64,000 bases of DNA from Paenibacillus cellulosilyticus. Its GTDB lineage: Bacteria; Bacillota; Bacilli; Paenibacillales; Paenibacillaceae. Below, piece by piece: positions 8,841 to 17,443 of this stretch. Location: contig NZ_QGTQ01000002.1 of NCBI RefSeq assembly GCF_003182255.1, forward strand, positions 509,048 to 573,047, in the 5' to 3' direction. The notes beneath the pieces were generated by a model. The model saw only the letters and a list, made by a program, of their open reading frames with translations, searched no databases and was not told the DNA's origin. Numbering within the stretch: position 1 is the stretch's first letter; each line of letters begins with the position of its first letter. The translations under genes and the position numbers were made by a program.

Positions 8841-8886
8841 GGGAGCTAGGGGCGTCGCCCCTTGTGACCCCATTGTTTTCTCATTT

Positions 8887-9038
8887 TCTACCCACCTAAG
8901 GATTTCCCTGCTAGGGAGGACCCCAGGGGACTCCCGTCCCCTGGACCCCGGAAGAGGTCGTGGGATAGGCTGAGGCGGGGATGAGATACTGCCTGCTGGG
9001 AGTCGCGTGCCCTTTGGGCAAGCTTTTGGTTTGAGCGT
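8887..9038 (+). repeat. Dispersed intergenic repeat, copy A
   Basis: This stretch matches, in reverse orientation, 27685-27861. Shared blocks in order are TCTACCCACCTAA, CCCTGCTAGGGAGGACCCC, a palindrome with arms CCAGGGGA and TCCCCTGG, GACCCCGGAAG, then TGCTGGGAGTCGCGTGCCC and GGGCAAGCTTTTG. The middle part (about 8955-8995) differs between the copies. No ribosome binding site or consistent frame supports a protein. Confidence 0.8.
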
Positions 9039-9131
9039 GGTAAAGCAAAGTCCATATATAAAGAAATGACCGCATCGGATTTCCGGTGCGGTCATTTCTT
9101 TGTTTTCTATAGAGAAGAGCTGCAGAGCAGA

Positions 9132-10121
9132 TTAGCGTTTTGGTGCGAGGAAGCCCATGAGTTCTTTTGCGTCTGCGAGCGTTTTGTCGGCTACGACGGA
9201 AGCTTTCTCTGCGCCTTGCTTGAGAATGTCATGAATCGCGCCGGAGCTGCGGATTTCGTTGTATCTCGTTTGCAGCGGCTCGAGGACGGATACTACAGCT
9301 TCTGCAAGATCCTTCTTGAAGGCGCCATAGCCTTGGCCGTCGTATTTCGCTTCGATCTGCTCGATCGTCATACCTGCACAGTGCGAGTAGATGCTGAGCA
9401 GGTTGCTCACTTCTGGCTTATTCGCAGGGTCGAACTTCACTTCGCGGCCGGAGTCTGTCGTCGCGCGGCTGATCTTCTTGCGGACAACGTCCGGCGGATC
9501 AAGCAGTGCGATGAAGCTGCCCGGATTCGGGTTACTCTTGCTCATCTTCTTGCTTGCATCGTCGAGCGACATGATGCGCGCGCCAACTTTCGGAATATAT
9601 GGCTCTGGCACTTTGAAGTAGTCGCCGTATTTCGTATTGAACCGGTGTGCGAGGTCGCGGGACAGCTCAAGATGCTGCTTCTGGTCGTCACCGACTGGTA
9701 CGAGGTCTGCGTTATAGATGAGAATGTCTGCCGCCATCAACGTCGGATAAACGAACAGACCGGCGCCAACCGAATCTTTGCCTGCGGATTTGTCTTTGAA
9801 CTGCGTCATACGCTCCAGCTCGCCCATGTAAGCGAGCGTTGTGAACATCCATCCCAGCTCAGCATGCGCACGTACATGGGATTGTACGAATACGTTGGAC
9901 TTCGCTGGGTCAATGCCCGCTGCGATGAACAATGCGGCTACAGCTTCCGTCTGCTCACGCAGCGCCGCTGGTTCTTGAGGAACAGTGATTGCATGCAGGT
10001 CAACGACCATGAAGTAGCACTCTTCTGTCTCCTGCAGCTTCACGAAATTTTGCATAGCACCAATGTAGTTACCCAGCGTTAGTTGACCGCTTGGTTGAAT
10101 ACCGGAAAGAACCCGTTTCAT
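9132..10121 (-). CDS. trpS: Tryptophanyl-tRNA synthetase
   Basis: 329 residues of a class I synthetase that charges tRNA-Trp. The HIGH-like motif appears as SGIQPSGQLTLGNYIG at residues 6-21 and the KMSKS loop as SKKMSKSNPNPGSF near residue 195. The length is normal for the bacterial enzyme. The frame extends to 10139, but AAGGAGTG 7 bases before the ATG at 10121 fixes the start at MKRVLSG. A T-box leader with its own promoter lies upstream, so expression should rise when tRNA-Trp is uncharged. Confidence 0.97.
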   Translation of the reverse strand: MKRVLSGIQPSGQLTLGNYIGAMQNFVKLQETEECYFMVVDLHAITVPQEPAALREQTEAVAALFIAAGIDPAKSNVFVQSHVRAHAELGWMFTTLAYMGELERMTQFKDKSAGKDSVGAGLFVYPTLMAADILIYNADLVPVGDDQKQHLELSRDLAHRFNTKYGDYFKVPEPYIPKVGARIMSLDDASKKMSKSNPNPGSFIALLDPPDVVRKKISRATTDSGREVKFDPANKPEVSNLLSIYSHCAGMTIEQIEAKYDGQGYGAFKKDLAEAVVSVLEPLQTRYNEIRSSGAIHDILKQGAEKASVVADKTLADAKELMGFLAPKR

Positions 10122-10206
10122 TGATATACACTCCTTCAATTATTGTCTATTGTTGAGAATGCTCATGCAGCTTGGCCTAGCTGCTCAGCTCTCTCTTGCA
10201 TCGAAA

Positions 10207-10519
10207 TACGCAAAAAAGGCCCCCGTCGCAAGGGACGAGGAGCCGTGGTACCACCCTAATTCGCATGTCGGATCAAAGCAACCCGTCCTAGGTAGGGTCG
10301 TTGAGGATCATGCCTTACGTTCCGTAACGAGGAACAATCGGATCAATATAGGCAAGCAGCTTGCCTGTGATCGGCGCCATATGCGTCATCGATCGAGCAG
10401 CCCTGCGTTCCATTGTCCACTCCCGGATCCATTCGGTCACGCGCGCTGCACCGGTTTGCACCAACCACCGGCTCTCTGTCAGCAGCCTCGCACGCTTACT
10501 TGTTCCGTTCATCGTGTTT
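10207..10519 (-). ncRNA. T-box riboswitch of trpS
   Basis: On the minus strand the leader carries the T-box sequence AGGGTGGTACCACGG (10257-10243), followed by a GC-rich terminator stem and a T run (about 10243-10212). T-boxes sense uncharged tRNA by codon-anticodon pairing in a specifier loop and by the T-box bulge pairing with the acceptor end (established). A UGG followed by A at 10419-10417 is a fitting Trp specifier (a second UGG is at 10412-10410), though I could not fold the leader. It lies between a clear promoter and trpS. Confidence 0.93.
10212..10243 (-). terminator. T-box-controlled intrinsic terminator
   Basis: GGCTCCTCGTCCC pairs with GACGGGGGCC and is followed by TTTTTT on the minus strand. 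It competes with the T-box antiterminator. Confidence 0.88.
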
Positions 10520-10525
10520 ACAACG

Positions 10526-10553
10526 ATTATACTCTCCAAGTATCAATTGTCAA
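10526..10553 (-). promoter_or_regulatory. Sigma-A promoter of the trpS leader
   Basis: On the minus strand, consensus TTGACA (10553-10548) and TATAAT (10531-10526) are separated by 16 bases. Start of transcription is expected near 10519. Confidence 0.85.
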
Positions 10554-10756
10554 GGTGAGACGGCTGTCGCCGTCAACAGAGGAGCAGCGTGTTTCAACCC
10601 GTAGAACGTCTTATATTTCAATAACCGTCATGATGTCCTAACGACTAGGACATGCGCATATATTGAAAATAATGTTCGAGCGCTAGTCCATCGTATTCAG
10701 GCTTTCATAGCTGCGTTTCCATCATTAATTAGGCATACTGTTAGGAGGTTCTCGCC

Positions 10757-11776
10757 ATGCCTTTGCGTCTGCTGCTTCGCTGGTCGCCGCCTGCATTGAC
10801 GGCAGGCTGTGCAGCAATGCTGCTTCTTATCGCGACCAATCGCCCCATCTATCTGCCAACGATTGGGACTGCTGAGCTGAATGCTTTCACGACGATTTTT
10901 CTCAGCGTTGTGCTAGAGGCGCTTCCGTTCATGCTGTTAGGCGTCATCGTATCCGCGTTGCTGCAAGTATTCGTCTCTGAACAAGCGATTCGGAGGCTTG
11001 CCCCGCGCCATGCGATACTTGGTTCAATATTCGGCGCATTGCTTGGGCTGCTATTCCCATTGTGCGAATGCGGAATGATTCCCGTCGTGAGGCGGCTTAT
11101 TCGCAAAGGAATGCCAGCCTACATCGGAATCGTCTACATCCTTGCCGGCCCGATCGTCAATCCAATCGTGTTTGCTTCCACGTATACAGCCTTCCATGCG
11201 CAGCCAAGCATCCTGTATGGGCGCATGGCACTTGGGTTTCTCGTCGCCTTCCTCATTGGCCTTATACTCAGCCGATCTATGAAAGCCAATCCTCTCCGAG
11301 TTGAGCATGCCGCACCTATACATACTCATTCGCATGAAGCGAGTGATCACATTGGGCGGGCGCCACTCGGTACAAGACTCGCTTCTACGTTAGGTCATGC
11401 GTCCGAGGAATTTTTCGATATGGGCAAATATTTGATCGTCGGCGCAATGCTTACCGCCATAATTCAAACCGGCGTAGACCGTTCATCGCTCCATGCTATC
11501 GCCTCCCATGAGGCGCTATCTCAGCTGTTCATGATGGCATTCGCTTATTTCCTATCGCTCTGCTCGACGTCGGACGCCTTTGTAGCTGCATCTTTCAGCC
11601 ATTTGTTCGCTGCTGGGCCCTTGCTTGCATTCCTTGTGTTCGGACCAATGATCGATCTGAAAAATACGCTCATGTTGTTCTCCACCTTCCGCGCTCGCAT
11701 CGTCATCGCGGTGGTCGCTCTAACAGCCGTACTCGTATTCGCGCTGTCATGGCTGACAGGCCAGCTCATTACATAG
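10757..11776 (+). CDS. Permease of the YraQ/YcgR (DUF318) family
   Basis: 339 residues with about 8 hydrophobic helices. Conserved cysteine motifs are PLCECGMIPVVRRLIRKG (near residue 99) and SLCSTSDAFVAAS (near residue 270), typical of this predicted permease family. A His-containing loop (HTHSHEASDH) lies near residue 190. The family is proposed to move metals or other small ions, but the substrate is not known. GGAGGTT precedes the ATG. The next gene starts 27 bases downstream and is the usual partner (TIGR03943/YcgQ type), so the pair probably makes one membrane complex. Confidence 0.85.
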   Translation: MPLRLLLRWSPPALTAGCAAMLLLIATNRPIYLPTIGTAELNAFTTIFLSVVLEALPFMLLGVIVSALLQVFVSEQAIRRLAPRHAILGSIFGALLGLLFPLCECGMIPVVRRLIRKGMPAYIGIVYILAGPIVNPIVFASTYTAFHAQPSILYGRMALGFLVAFLIGLILSRSMKANPLRVEHAAPIHTHSHEASDHIGRAPLGTRLASTLGHASEEFFDMGKYLIVGAMLTAIIQTGVDRSSLHAIASHEALSQLFMMAFAYFLSLCSTSDAFVAASFSHLFAAGPLLAFLVFGPMIDLKNTLMLFSTFRARIVIAVVALTAVLVFALSWLTGQLIT

Positions 11777-11803
11777 CCCCCGCTCAGAAAGGAATGACGA
11801 GTT

Positions 11804-12259
11804 ATGAAATTAGGAAGCTATGCCGCTCCGCTCATTCACTGCATGCTGCGGGCAATTGTTCTGCTCGGCTTCGCGCTGCTGATTGTCCAACTCAAACGAA
11901 CGGGAGAGTTGGGGCTGTTCGTAACACCGCGCATCGAGCAAGCTGTTAAGCTATCCGCGTTAGGGCTGATTGCTGCGGGCGTGCATCAAACCTTCATGTT
12001 TTTACGTATGTTGACGAATCGTTCTCAGCCGATCGATAATCACTGCGAGTGCGGACATGATCACCATCATGACCATCATGACCAGCACCACCACGACCAT
12101 GATCATGACCATACACCTTCACCAGCTCGCAGTGTGCTGCTGTACGGCCTGTTCCTGCTGCTCCTTGCAATTGGTTTCCTAATGCCACATAAACCGCTCG
12201 ATTCCGATCTGAACGGCAAGCTGGGCACAACGGTTCATTCCCATGTTAAGGGTGAATAG
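11804..12259 (+). CDS. YcgQ-like (TIGR03943) partner of the permease, short form
   Basis: 151 residues with three to four hydrophobic helices (about residues 12-30, 48-68, 110-127). Between the helices is a very His-rich segment from about residue 80 (CECGHDHHHDHHDQHHHDHD), a likely metal-binding loop. N-terminal features match the YcgQ-like partner of DUF318 permeases. Family members are usually longer, with a soluble C-terminal domain. Here the protein stops shortly after the last helix at HVKGE, so the C-terminal domain is absent. I saw no continuation in other frames downstream. The His loop suggests a link to Zn2+ or a similar metal (inference). Confidence 0.75.
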   Translation: MKLGSYAAPLIHCMLRAIVLLGFALLIVQLKRTGELGLFVTPRIEQAVKLSALGLIAAGVHQTFMFLRMLTNRSQPIDNHCECGHDHHHDHHDQHHHDHDHDHTPSPARSVLLYGLFLLLLAIGFLMPHKPLDSDLNGKLGTTVHSHVKGE

Positions 12260-12431
12260 TGGGAACCATGCATGCATCCATTATTTTATAAAAATAATTT
12301 GGCTAACTCGAATATTTCATGCCAATCCATCCATAATAAAGATCATCTACTCGATATTCATTCGGCTAGATGGTTTGTCCCACACGGAGCAAACGCTTAC
12401 GATCCGGCTATCACCAAAGGAGATGAGCAGC

Positions 12432-12653
12432 ATGGCAGGACAATCCCGGAATACGCTTGTTGTACCGCAAGCAAGAATGGCGCTAGAGCAGATGAAATTT
12501 GAAATCGCACAAGAGCTTGGCATTCAGCTTCCGCAAGACGGATACTATGGCAATATGACGACTCGTGATGTCGGCACGCTCGGCGGTAACATTACGAGAC
12601 GGCTCATTCAGCTCGCCGAACAGCAGCTGTCTGGACAATCCGCGAGATTCTAA
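12432..12653 (+). CDS. Alpha/beta-type small acid-soluble spore protein
   Basis: 73 residues with NTLVVPQARMALEQMKFEIA and GYYGNMTTRDVGTLGGNITR, the SASP signatures. It is close in sequence to the SASP at 8303-8524. AAAGGAG lies 9 bases before the ATG at 12432, so the longer in-frame extension back to 12243 is not used. The gene is flanked by a terminator and should be a sigma-G unit in the forespore (inference from the family). It protects spore DNA. Confidence 0.96.
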   Translation: MAGQSRNTLVVPQARMALEQMKFEIAQELGIQLPQDGYYGNMTTRDVGTLGGNITRRLIQLAEQQLSGQSARF

Positions 12654-12670
12654 TACAGACAAGAACCAAC

Positions 12671-12706
12671 AAGGGCACCCCATCTGCTATCGATGGGGTG
12701 CCCTTA
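12671..12706. terminator. Terminator between the second SASP gene and the convergent gene
   Basis: AAGGGCACCCCATC and GATGGGGTGCCCTT form a perfect 14-bp stem with a 7-base loop. It can act in both directions. Confidence 0.85.
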
Positions 12707-12727
12707 CTTGATTAAACATACGATGAA

Positions 12728-13150
12728 CTAGCCTTCATCGTACTCACGGCTGCGTGGCTTCTTCGGAACGTATTGAAACAATGCACCTGTATGATTGGAC
12801 ATATTGTAGTTCGATTCATACATAATGCTTGCCGACCAAGCACCGGTTCCAGGACGTACAGCGAAGTCATACGAGATGTCTCCATGTGTCCAATCACGCT
12901 TCAGCTTCAATGCTTCGATTGCCATCTTACGAAAGGCTTCGACTTGCTGTGCATTCAATCCGGCCTCCACAGGCTTGAGCTCGCCATTGCGGCTCTCGAT
13001 CGGATGATGTTTCATCCCGAACTTGCCAACGGCATTGTTGCGCAGCTGAATATGTACGGTTCCAGCCGCAGCGTTCTTTAATTCACCCTCCAATTGTCTA
13101 AATACGTAATCAACTTGTCTTGCTAATGGAATATGGTCGAAATTATTCAA
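12728..13150 (-). CDS. Conserved hypothetical protein, 140 aa
   Basis: The frame is open to a TTG at 13165, but that codon lies next to GGAGGGAG. A TTG at 13150, five bases after this site, is the better start (MNNFDHIPLARQVDYVF). The protein is soluble, with an N-terminal helix, beta-prone VHIQLRNNAVGKFG and a C-terminal part ending PRSREYDEG. I do not recognise the family with certainty. It converges on the SASP gene and shares its terminator. Confidence 0.65.
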   Translation of the reverse strand: MNNFDHIPLARQVDYVFRQLEGELKNAAAGTVHIQLRNNAVGKFGMKHHPIESRNGELKPVEAGLNAQQVEAFRKMAIEALKLKRDWTHGDISYDFAVRPGTGAWSASIMYESNYNMSNHTGALFQYVPKKPRSREYDEG

Positions 13151-13519
13151 ATTAACTCCCTCCAATTATTCATAGGTATGATTGAGCATGCTTAATAAAA
13201 AATTCATACTTAAGTCCAATAACCTTCCGCATTAATAACCCGAATCATCACTCCTTTAACGGTATGATAGATAACGCTTTCATTTTGCTGTACCAGGTGC
13301 AGCTATCCATCATAAGAACTACCTTTGTAGTCAATTAGCACCATCATATGACAAATTGTTATAAATTTCAATCAATTTGCACAGACTTTGTCGGAAAAAG
13401 GAGTATAATTTAGTTTGTTGTTGGAATTTCCCGTGACAAAATCGTGAATTAATAATATAGACCCAAATTGGGACCAGTGATATACTATGTCTAAATTTAC
13501 TATAAAGGAGCGTTTACAT
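13151..13519. other. AT-rich intergenic region before the chemotaxis receptor
   Basis: No gene is visible. A TATAAT at 13404-13409 could be a -10 box for the downstream receptor, but I see no good -35 at the right distance and no clear sigma-D motility promoter. Confidence 0.5.
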
Positions 13520-14773
13520 ATGCAATGGTTCTCCGCTTTATCAACTAGAAGAAAATTATTTTTTGGTTTTTATGCAATTGTTTTATTATTTTCCATTGCA
13601 TCAATACTTGTAACAGCGTTCAGTGGAGGATCGATTCTAGCCGCGATAATTGTCGCAATTGTGCTGGCAATCGCTATTCTTCCTATTGTTAACTTCGTCG
13701 AGAAAGCGCTTACAGAGGCGTTTTATGAGCTGCGTTCGACAGCTTCCGGCTTGGCGAAAGGTGATTTCTCGCAAAAAGTTGAGGTGTCCGCATCAATGGG
13801 CGAACTAGGGCACTCCTTCAACAGCATGATCGATAAGCTTCGCGACATTATTACCGATACGTCCAAAATTTCACGCCAAGTTAGCGAAGCAAGCCGCAGC
13901 ATTTTCGATAAGAACCAAGCAATGAAAGTTGCAATGGAACAAGTTGCAGCGTCTTCCACCGAACTGGCAACTGGCGCGAATGAAATTTCATCTGAAGTTT
14001 CATTCATGACGGATTCGATCAAAGACATTGAGGATAAGGTCGGCTCCTACGCAAGATCCGTGAAAGGGATGAACGATCGCTCCGAGCTGACGCTGCAGCT
14101 CGTTCAGCAAGGCGTACACGCAGTAGGCAACCAGAAGACGAGCATGCAGAGCAACGCCGACGCGACGGCTAAAGTATCCGAAACCGTCCGTGAGCTGGCA
14201 CGTGACGCGGCTGGCATTACGAAGATTACGCGCACCATCTCCGAAATCGCAGAACAAACGAATCTGCTGTCGCTGAACGCTTCGATTGAAGCAGCACGTG
14301 CTGGTGAGCACGGCAAAGGCTTCGCAGTCGTTGCGCAAGAGGTACGCAAGCTGGCTGAAGAATCGTCTACTTCGACGAAGGAAGTATTCACACTCGTGCG
14401 CGGCATCGAACGCGGCGTTAAGCAAGCGATCGAGAACATCGTCATCAACGAACAAGCTGTACAAGTGCAAGCCGAGACAATTGAATCGGCAGAACGCATT
14501 TTCGGTGAAATGATGACGAGCATCGAGTTCATCGCAGAACAAATCGCCCGCTTCTCGGAAGAAAGCGACGTCATGTTAGAGAGCGCACAGCGCATCTCCT
14601 CGGCGATCCAGAACATCTCGGCGATTACGCAGCAATCGGCTGCTGGTACGGAGCAGATGTCTGCGTCAATGAACGAGCAGATCGGATCCGTCCAAGCCGT
14701 GGTCGAAGAAGCAGATCGCATGATGCTCAGCGTTAACCAGCTGCAAAGAACGATTCAAGTGTTCAAGCTGTAA
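13520..14773 (+). CDS. Methyl-accepting chemotaxis protein without an external sensor domain
   Basis: 417 residues. Two hydrophobic helices lie close together (about residues 13-35 and 38-58), so there is almost no extracytoplasmic domain. A HAMP-like segment (about 60-110) and a long coiled-coil signalling domain follow. The highly conserved hairpin tip is [20 protein letters not shown] near residues 240-260. Receptors of this kind control CheA and flagellar rotation. With no external sensor it may read an internal or membrane signal (inference). AAAGGAG 7 bases before the ATG at 13520 fixes the start; an upstream in-frame ATG at 13487 lacks a site. Confidence 0.93.
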   Translation: MQWFSALSTRRKLFFGFYAIVLLFSIASILVTAFSGGSILAAIIVAIVLAIAILPIVNFVEKALTEAFYELRSTASGLAKGDFSQKVEVSASMGELGHSFNSMIDKLRDIITDTSKISRQVSEASRSIFDKNQAMKVAMEQVAASSTELATGANEISSEVSFMTDSIKDIEDKVGSYARSVKGMNDRSELTLQLVQQGVHAVGNQKTSMQSNADATAKVSETVRELARDAAGITKITRTISEIAEQTNLLSLNASIEAARAGEHGKGFAVVAQEVRKLAEESSTSTKEVFTLVRGIERGVKQAIENIVINEQAVQVQAETIESAERIFGEMMTSIEFIAEQIARFSEESDVMLESAQRISSAIQNISAITQQSAAGTEQMSASMNEQIGSVQAVVEEADRMMLSVNQLQRTIQVFKL

Positions 14774-14814
14774 GATAGCAGCGTCCGACACCATTCATAC
14801 ATACACAAATAAAC

Positions 14815-14860
14815 CCGGCCCGAACAACGATATCCCTATCGTCGTCCAGGCCGGATTTTT
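14815..14860 (+). terminator. Terminator after the chemotaxis receptor gene
   Basis: Outer arms CCGGCC and GGCCGG and inner arms ACGAT and ATCGT form a long stem, followed by ATTTTT. It may also serve the convergent SGNH gene. Confidence 0.8.
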
Positions 14861-14874
14861 ATTTTCACTTAAGT

Positions 14875-15543
14875 TTACGCCTGCTTCGCGTAATCGAATC
14901 CGACTGCGTCCAGCAGTGCGCGAGCAAGAATCATATGACCTGCCTTGTTCGGATGAACACGGTCCCATGTCAGCTGTGCCGAATAAATATGCTCCAGCAC
15001 GCGGTCGAATGCCGCTTGCGTGTCGACGAACAGCGCATCATTACGCTCTGCTACGGCACGTACAACCGCCCCGTAACGATCCATCTCCATCCGCATCCGA
15101 TCTTCACGGCAAGCTTCGACGAAGAATGGCGTCATCAGTACGATCCCTTTGACAAGCGACTTCGTCTGTACAACGAGCTCCTCGAGCGTGCGCTCGTATT
15201 CATCGATCAATACATGCAGCTCTGACAGCATGGGACGGTCAAATTGGCGCCATACATCATTCGTTCCAATCATAATCGTCAGCCAGTCCGGCTTCTGATC
15301 GATAACATCGGTCTGCCAGCGTGCCTTCAGATCGCGGACCGTATGGCCGCTAGTGCCGACATTAACGACCCGAAGCTTGCGCTCAGGGTAGGTCGATTGC
15401 AAGAAAGCATCTACCAGCTCAACGTATCCGCGTCCCGCTCCGCCGTTGCCAGCTTCGCCAATTGGACGTCCCCGATCGCAGTCTGTGATCGAATCGCCGA
15501 TCAGTACAATTTTGTCACCTTGTCCGAATAGCAAGTTCAACAC
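14875..15543 (-). CDS. SGNH/GDSL-family esterase
   Basis: 222 residues with the four SGNH blocks: nucleophile Ser18 in LIGDSITD, the conserved Gly in block II, IMIGTNDVWRQ (block III Asn) and DRVHPNKAGH near the C-terminus with the catalytic Asp and His. There is no signal peptide, so it is cytoplasmic. Such enzymes deacylate sugars, lipids or acetylated polysaccharides. It is followed on the same strand, upstream in gene order, by FAH-family, SDR and IclR genes, which suggests a small catabolic group, though co-transcription is uncertain. Confidence 0.88.
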   Translation of the reverse strand: MLNLLFGQGDKIVLIGDSITDCDRGRPIGEAGNGGAGRGYVELVDAFLQSTYPERKLRVVNVGTSGHTVRDLKARWQTDVIDQKPDWLTIMIGTNDVWRQFDRPMLSELHVLIDEYERTLEELVVQTKSLVKGIVLMTPFFVEACREDRMRMEMDRYGAVVRAVAERNDALFVDTQAAFDRVLEHIYSAQLTWDRVHPNKAGHMILARALLDAVGFDYAKQA

Positions 15544-15583
15544 TTCTCCTCTCGCGCGGTGCGCATCCCATGAAATAGTCGAA

Positions 15584-16477
15584 TTAAACTTCCTGCTTCA
15601 TCGTAACAGTCAGTGCGCCGAGCTTCTCGATCTCAATCGTTACAACGTCGCCGTCCTTCAGATAAACCTGCTTGTCCTCTGGGTAGCCAAGCACAACGCC
15701 TTCTGGCGTACCTGTCAGGATGATGTCGCCAGGCTCCAGCGTCATGTACTGCGAGATATAGCTGACAATCTCTTTGACGTTGAAGATCATATCCGACGTG
15801 TTGGACGATTGGCGAACTTCACCGTTTACTGTACACGAAATCGCGAGCTTGTTCGGATCGCCAACTTCATCAGCCGTTACGAGGTAAGGACCAAGCGGCG
15901 AGAAGCCGTCACAGCTCTTGCCGAGCAGCCATTGCTGCGTACGCATCTGCAGATCGCGAGCCGACAAGTCGTTCACGTTGCAATAGCCGAATACATGGCC
16001 CAGTGCCTTTTCTTCTTCAACGTCTTTCGTTTGTTTGCCGATGACGATAACGAGCTCTGCCTCGTAGTCAACCTTCGTGCTCACTTTCGGCAGCAGTACC
16101 GTATCACCATGAGCAGCGATCGTGTTGTTGAATTTATTGAACAGAATAGGATATTGCGGAATTGGCGCATTCGTTTCTTCTGCATGGCGGCGATAGTTGA
16201 GGCCAACGCAGATGATTTTGCCTGGTTTTGTTACAGCCGAGGCGTACGTAATATCCGACTCTGGAATGATGTATTCGCTGGATTTCAACTCGACCGCTTG
16301 TGCCGCAACTGCACTGGCAGCAGCCATAGCAGCCGGACCGCCTTCGATGAGCTCATGGATGTCCGATGGCGCATTGATCTCGAATACATTCGCTGCAGCA
16401 GCTACGTCTACAACACCTACCGACGTCAGTACGCCGAGCTTAACTTGTTCGTTTTGTTTGAAATTAAGAAGTTTCAT
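15584..16477 (-). CDS. Fumarylacetoacetate hydrolase family protein
   Basis: 297 residues. The N-terminal 70 residues form the small domain, and the rest is the FAH catalytic fold. Key features are CVGLNYRRHAEE, the metal-ligand region YEAELVIVIGKQTKDV, GYCNVNDLSARDLQ and LTGTPEGVVLG. Members hydrolyse C-C bonds of beta-diketo acids or hydrate and decarboxylate aromatic and sugar-derived ketoacids, as in 2,4-diketo-3-deoxy-sugar acid breakdown. With the SDR and IclR genes upstream, a sugar-acid pathway such as that for L-fuconate or L-rhamnonate is a fair guess (inference). Confidence 0.9.
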   Translation of the reverse strand: MKLLNFKQNEQVKLGVLTSVGVVDVAAAANVFEINAPSDIHELIEGGPAAMAAASAVAAQAVELKSSEYIIPESDITYASAVTKPGKIICVGLNYRRHAEETNAPIPQYPILFNKFNNTIAAHGDTVLLPKVSTKVDYEAELVIVIGKQTKDVEEEKALGHVFGYCNVNDLSARDLQMRTQQWLLGKSCDGFSPLGPYLVTADEVGDPNKLAISCTVNGEVRQSSNTSDMIFNVKEIVSYISQYMTLEPGDIILTGTPEGVVLGYPEDKQVYLKDGDVVTIEIEKLGALTVTMKQEV

Positions 16478-16498
16478 AAATGAATACCAATCCTTTCT

Positions 16499-17275
16499 TT
16501 ATGCGTTTTTGCCGAACACGACGCCGCCGTCGATATAGAGCGGCGAGCCCATCATAAACTTCGATTCATCGGATGCAAGGAACAATGCTGCGCGGGCCAC
16601 ATCATCCGGTCTGCCAAGCTCACCTGTCAGCTGTCTCTGCTTGATCGAAGCGAATGCCTCTTCTGGATCCGCATACGAGCTGCGAAGGTAGTTCTCAACA
16701 AATGGCGTCATGATTGTGCCCGGGAGCAAAGCGTTTACACGAATATTATAAGGTGCATAGTCAACCTGCATCGACTTCGTCAGTGCAAGAATAGCCCCTT
16801 TCGTAGCGGAATAGGATGCGCGGCGAGCGAGCCCCATCTCCGCGATGCAGGACGACATGTTAATGATATTGCCGCTATTGCGCTCCATCATATGAGGCAC
16901 GATATATTTGCAAGGGAGGTAAACACCGCGAATGTTAACGTTCATTACCCGATCCCATGCATCCGGCTCAATTTCATGAATAGCGCCGACGCCGCTAATG
17001 CCTGCGTTATTGAACAATACGTCGATACGACCAAATTGCTCAATCGCCTTAGCCGTCAGCTGCTGCACCGACTCTGGATTCGTTACGTCGGCATAGATGA
17101 AAGCAGCTTTGCCGCCTGCTTCAACGATCGATGCAACCGTCTCCTCACCTTTGGCTGCATCAATATCGTTGACGATAACCTCTGCACCTTCCGATGCAAA
17201 CAATTGCGCCGTACATTGACCAATGCCGGAACCGGCACCCGTAATTAGAATTGCTTTACCTTTCAAACGCGACAT
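16499..17275 (-). CDS. Short-chain dehydrogenase/reductase
   Basis: 258 residues. The nucleotide-binding TGAGSGIG is near residues 12-19, NNAG near residue 88, and catalytic Ser-Tyr-Lys with ASYSATKGAIL near residue 155. The C-terminus MMGSPLYIDGGV is typical of classical NAD(P)-dependent SDRs. AGGAGG precedes the ATG at 17275; the longer frame to 17332 runs back through a repeat and is not used. The FAH gene follows 21 bases downstream, so the two form an operon, probably for oxidation and cleavage of a sugar acid. The upstream spacer is filled by a 67-bp tandem repeat. Confidence 0.92.
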   Translation of the reverse strand: MSRLKGKAILITGAGSGIGQCTAQLFASEGAEVIVNDIDAAKGEETVASIVEAGGKAAFIYADVTNPESVQQLTAKAIEQFGRIDVLFNNAGISGVGAIHEIEPDAWDRVMNVNIRGVYLPCKYIVPHMMERNSGNIINMSSCIAEMGLARRASYSATKGAILALTKSMQVDYAPYNIRVNALLPGTIMTPFVENYLRSSYADPEEAFASIKQRQLTGELGRPDDVARAALFLASDESKFMMGSPLYIDGGVVFGKNA

Positions 17276-17291
17276 TACAAGACCTCCTAAA

Positions 17292-17443
17292 AGCAATTTG
17301 CTTTCTTCTTCGAAATGACTAACAGTAAGCAAATTGCTTACTTCGTAAGCATACGCTTAGCAATTTGCTTTCTTCCTCGAAATCACTACCTGCGAGCAAA
17401 TTGCTTGCTTCGTAAGCATACGCTTAGCAATTTGCTTTCTTCA
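17292..17443. repeat. 67-bp tandem repeat directly against the SDR ribosome binding site
   Basis: Copies begin at 17292, 17359 and 17426, each with AGCAATTTGCTTTCTTC. The first two are full (67 bp) and the third is cut after 18 bases at the IclR stop codon. Each full copy holds inverted pieces AGCAATTTGCTT and AGCAAATTGCTT, so the transcript can fold. The repeat touches the SD of the SDR gene (CCTCCTAAA on the plus strand). Related spacers occur at 37238 and 56893. Confidence 0.85.
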
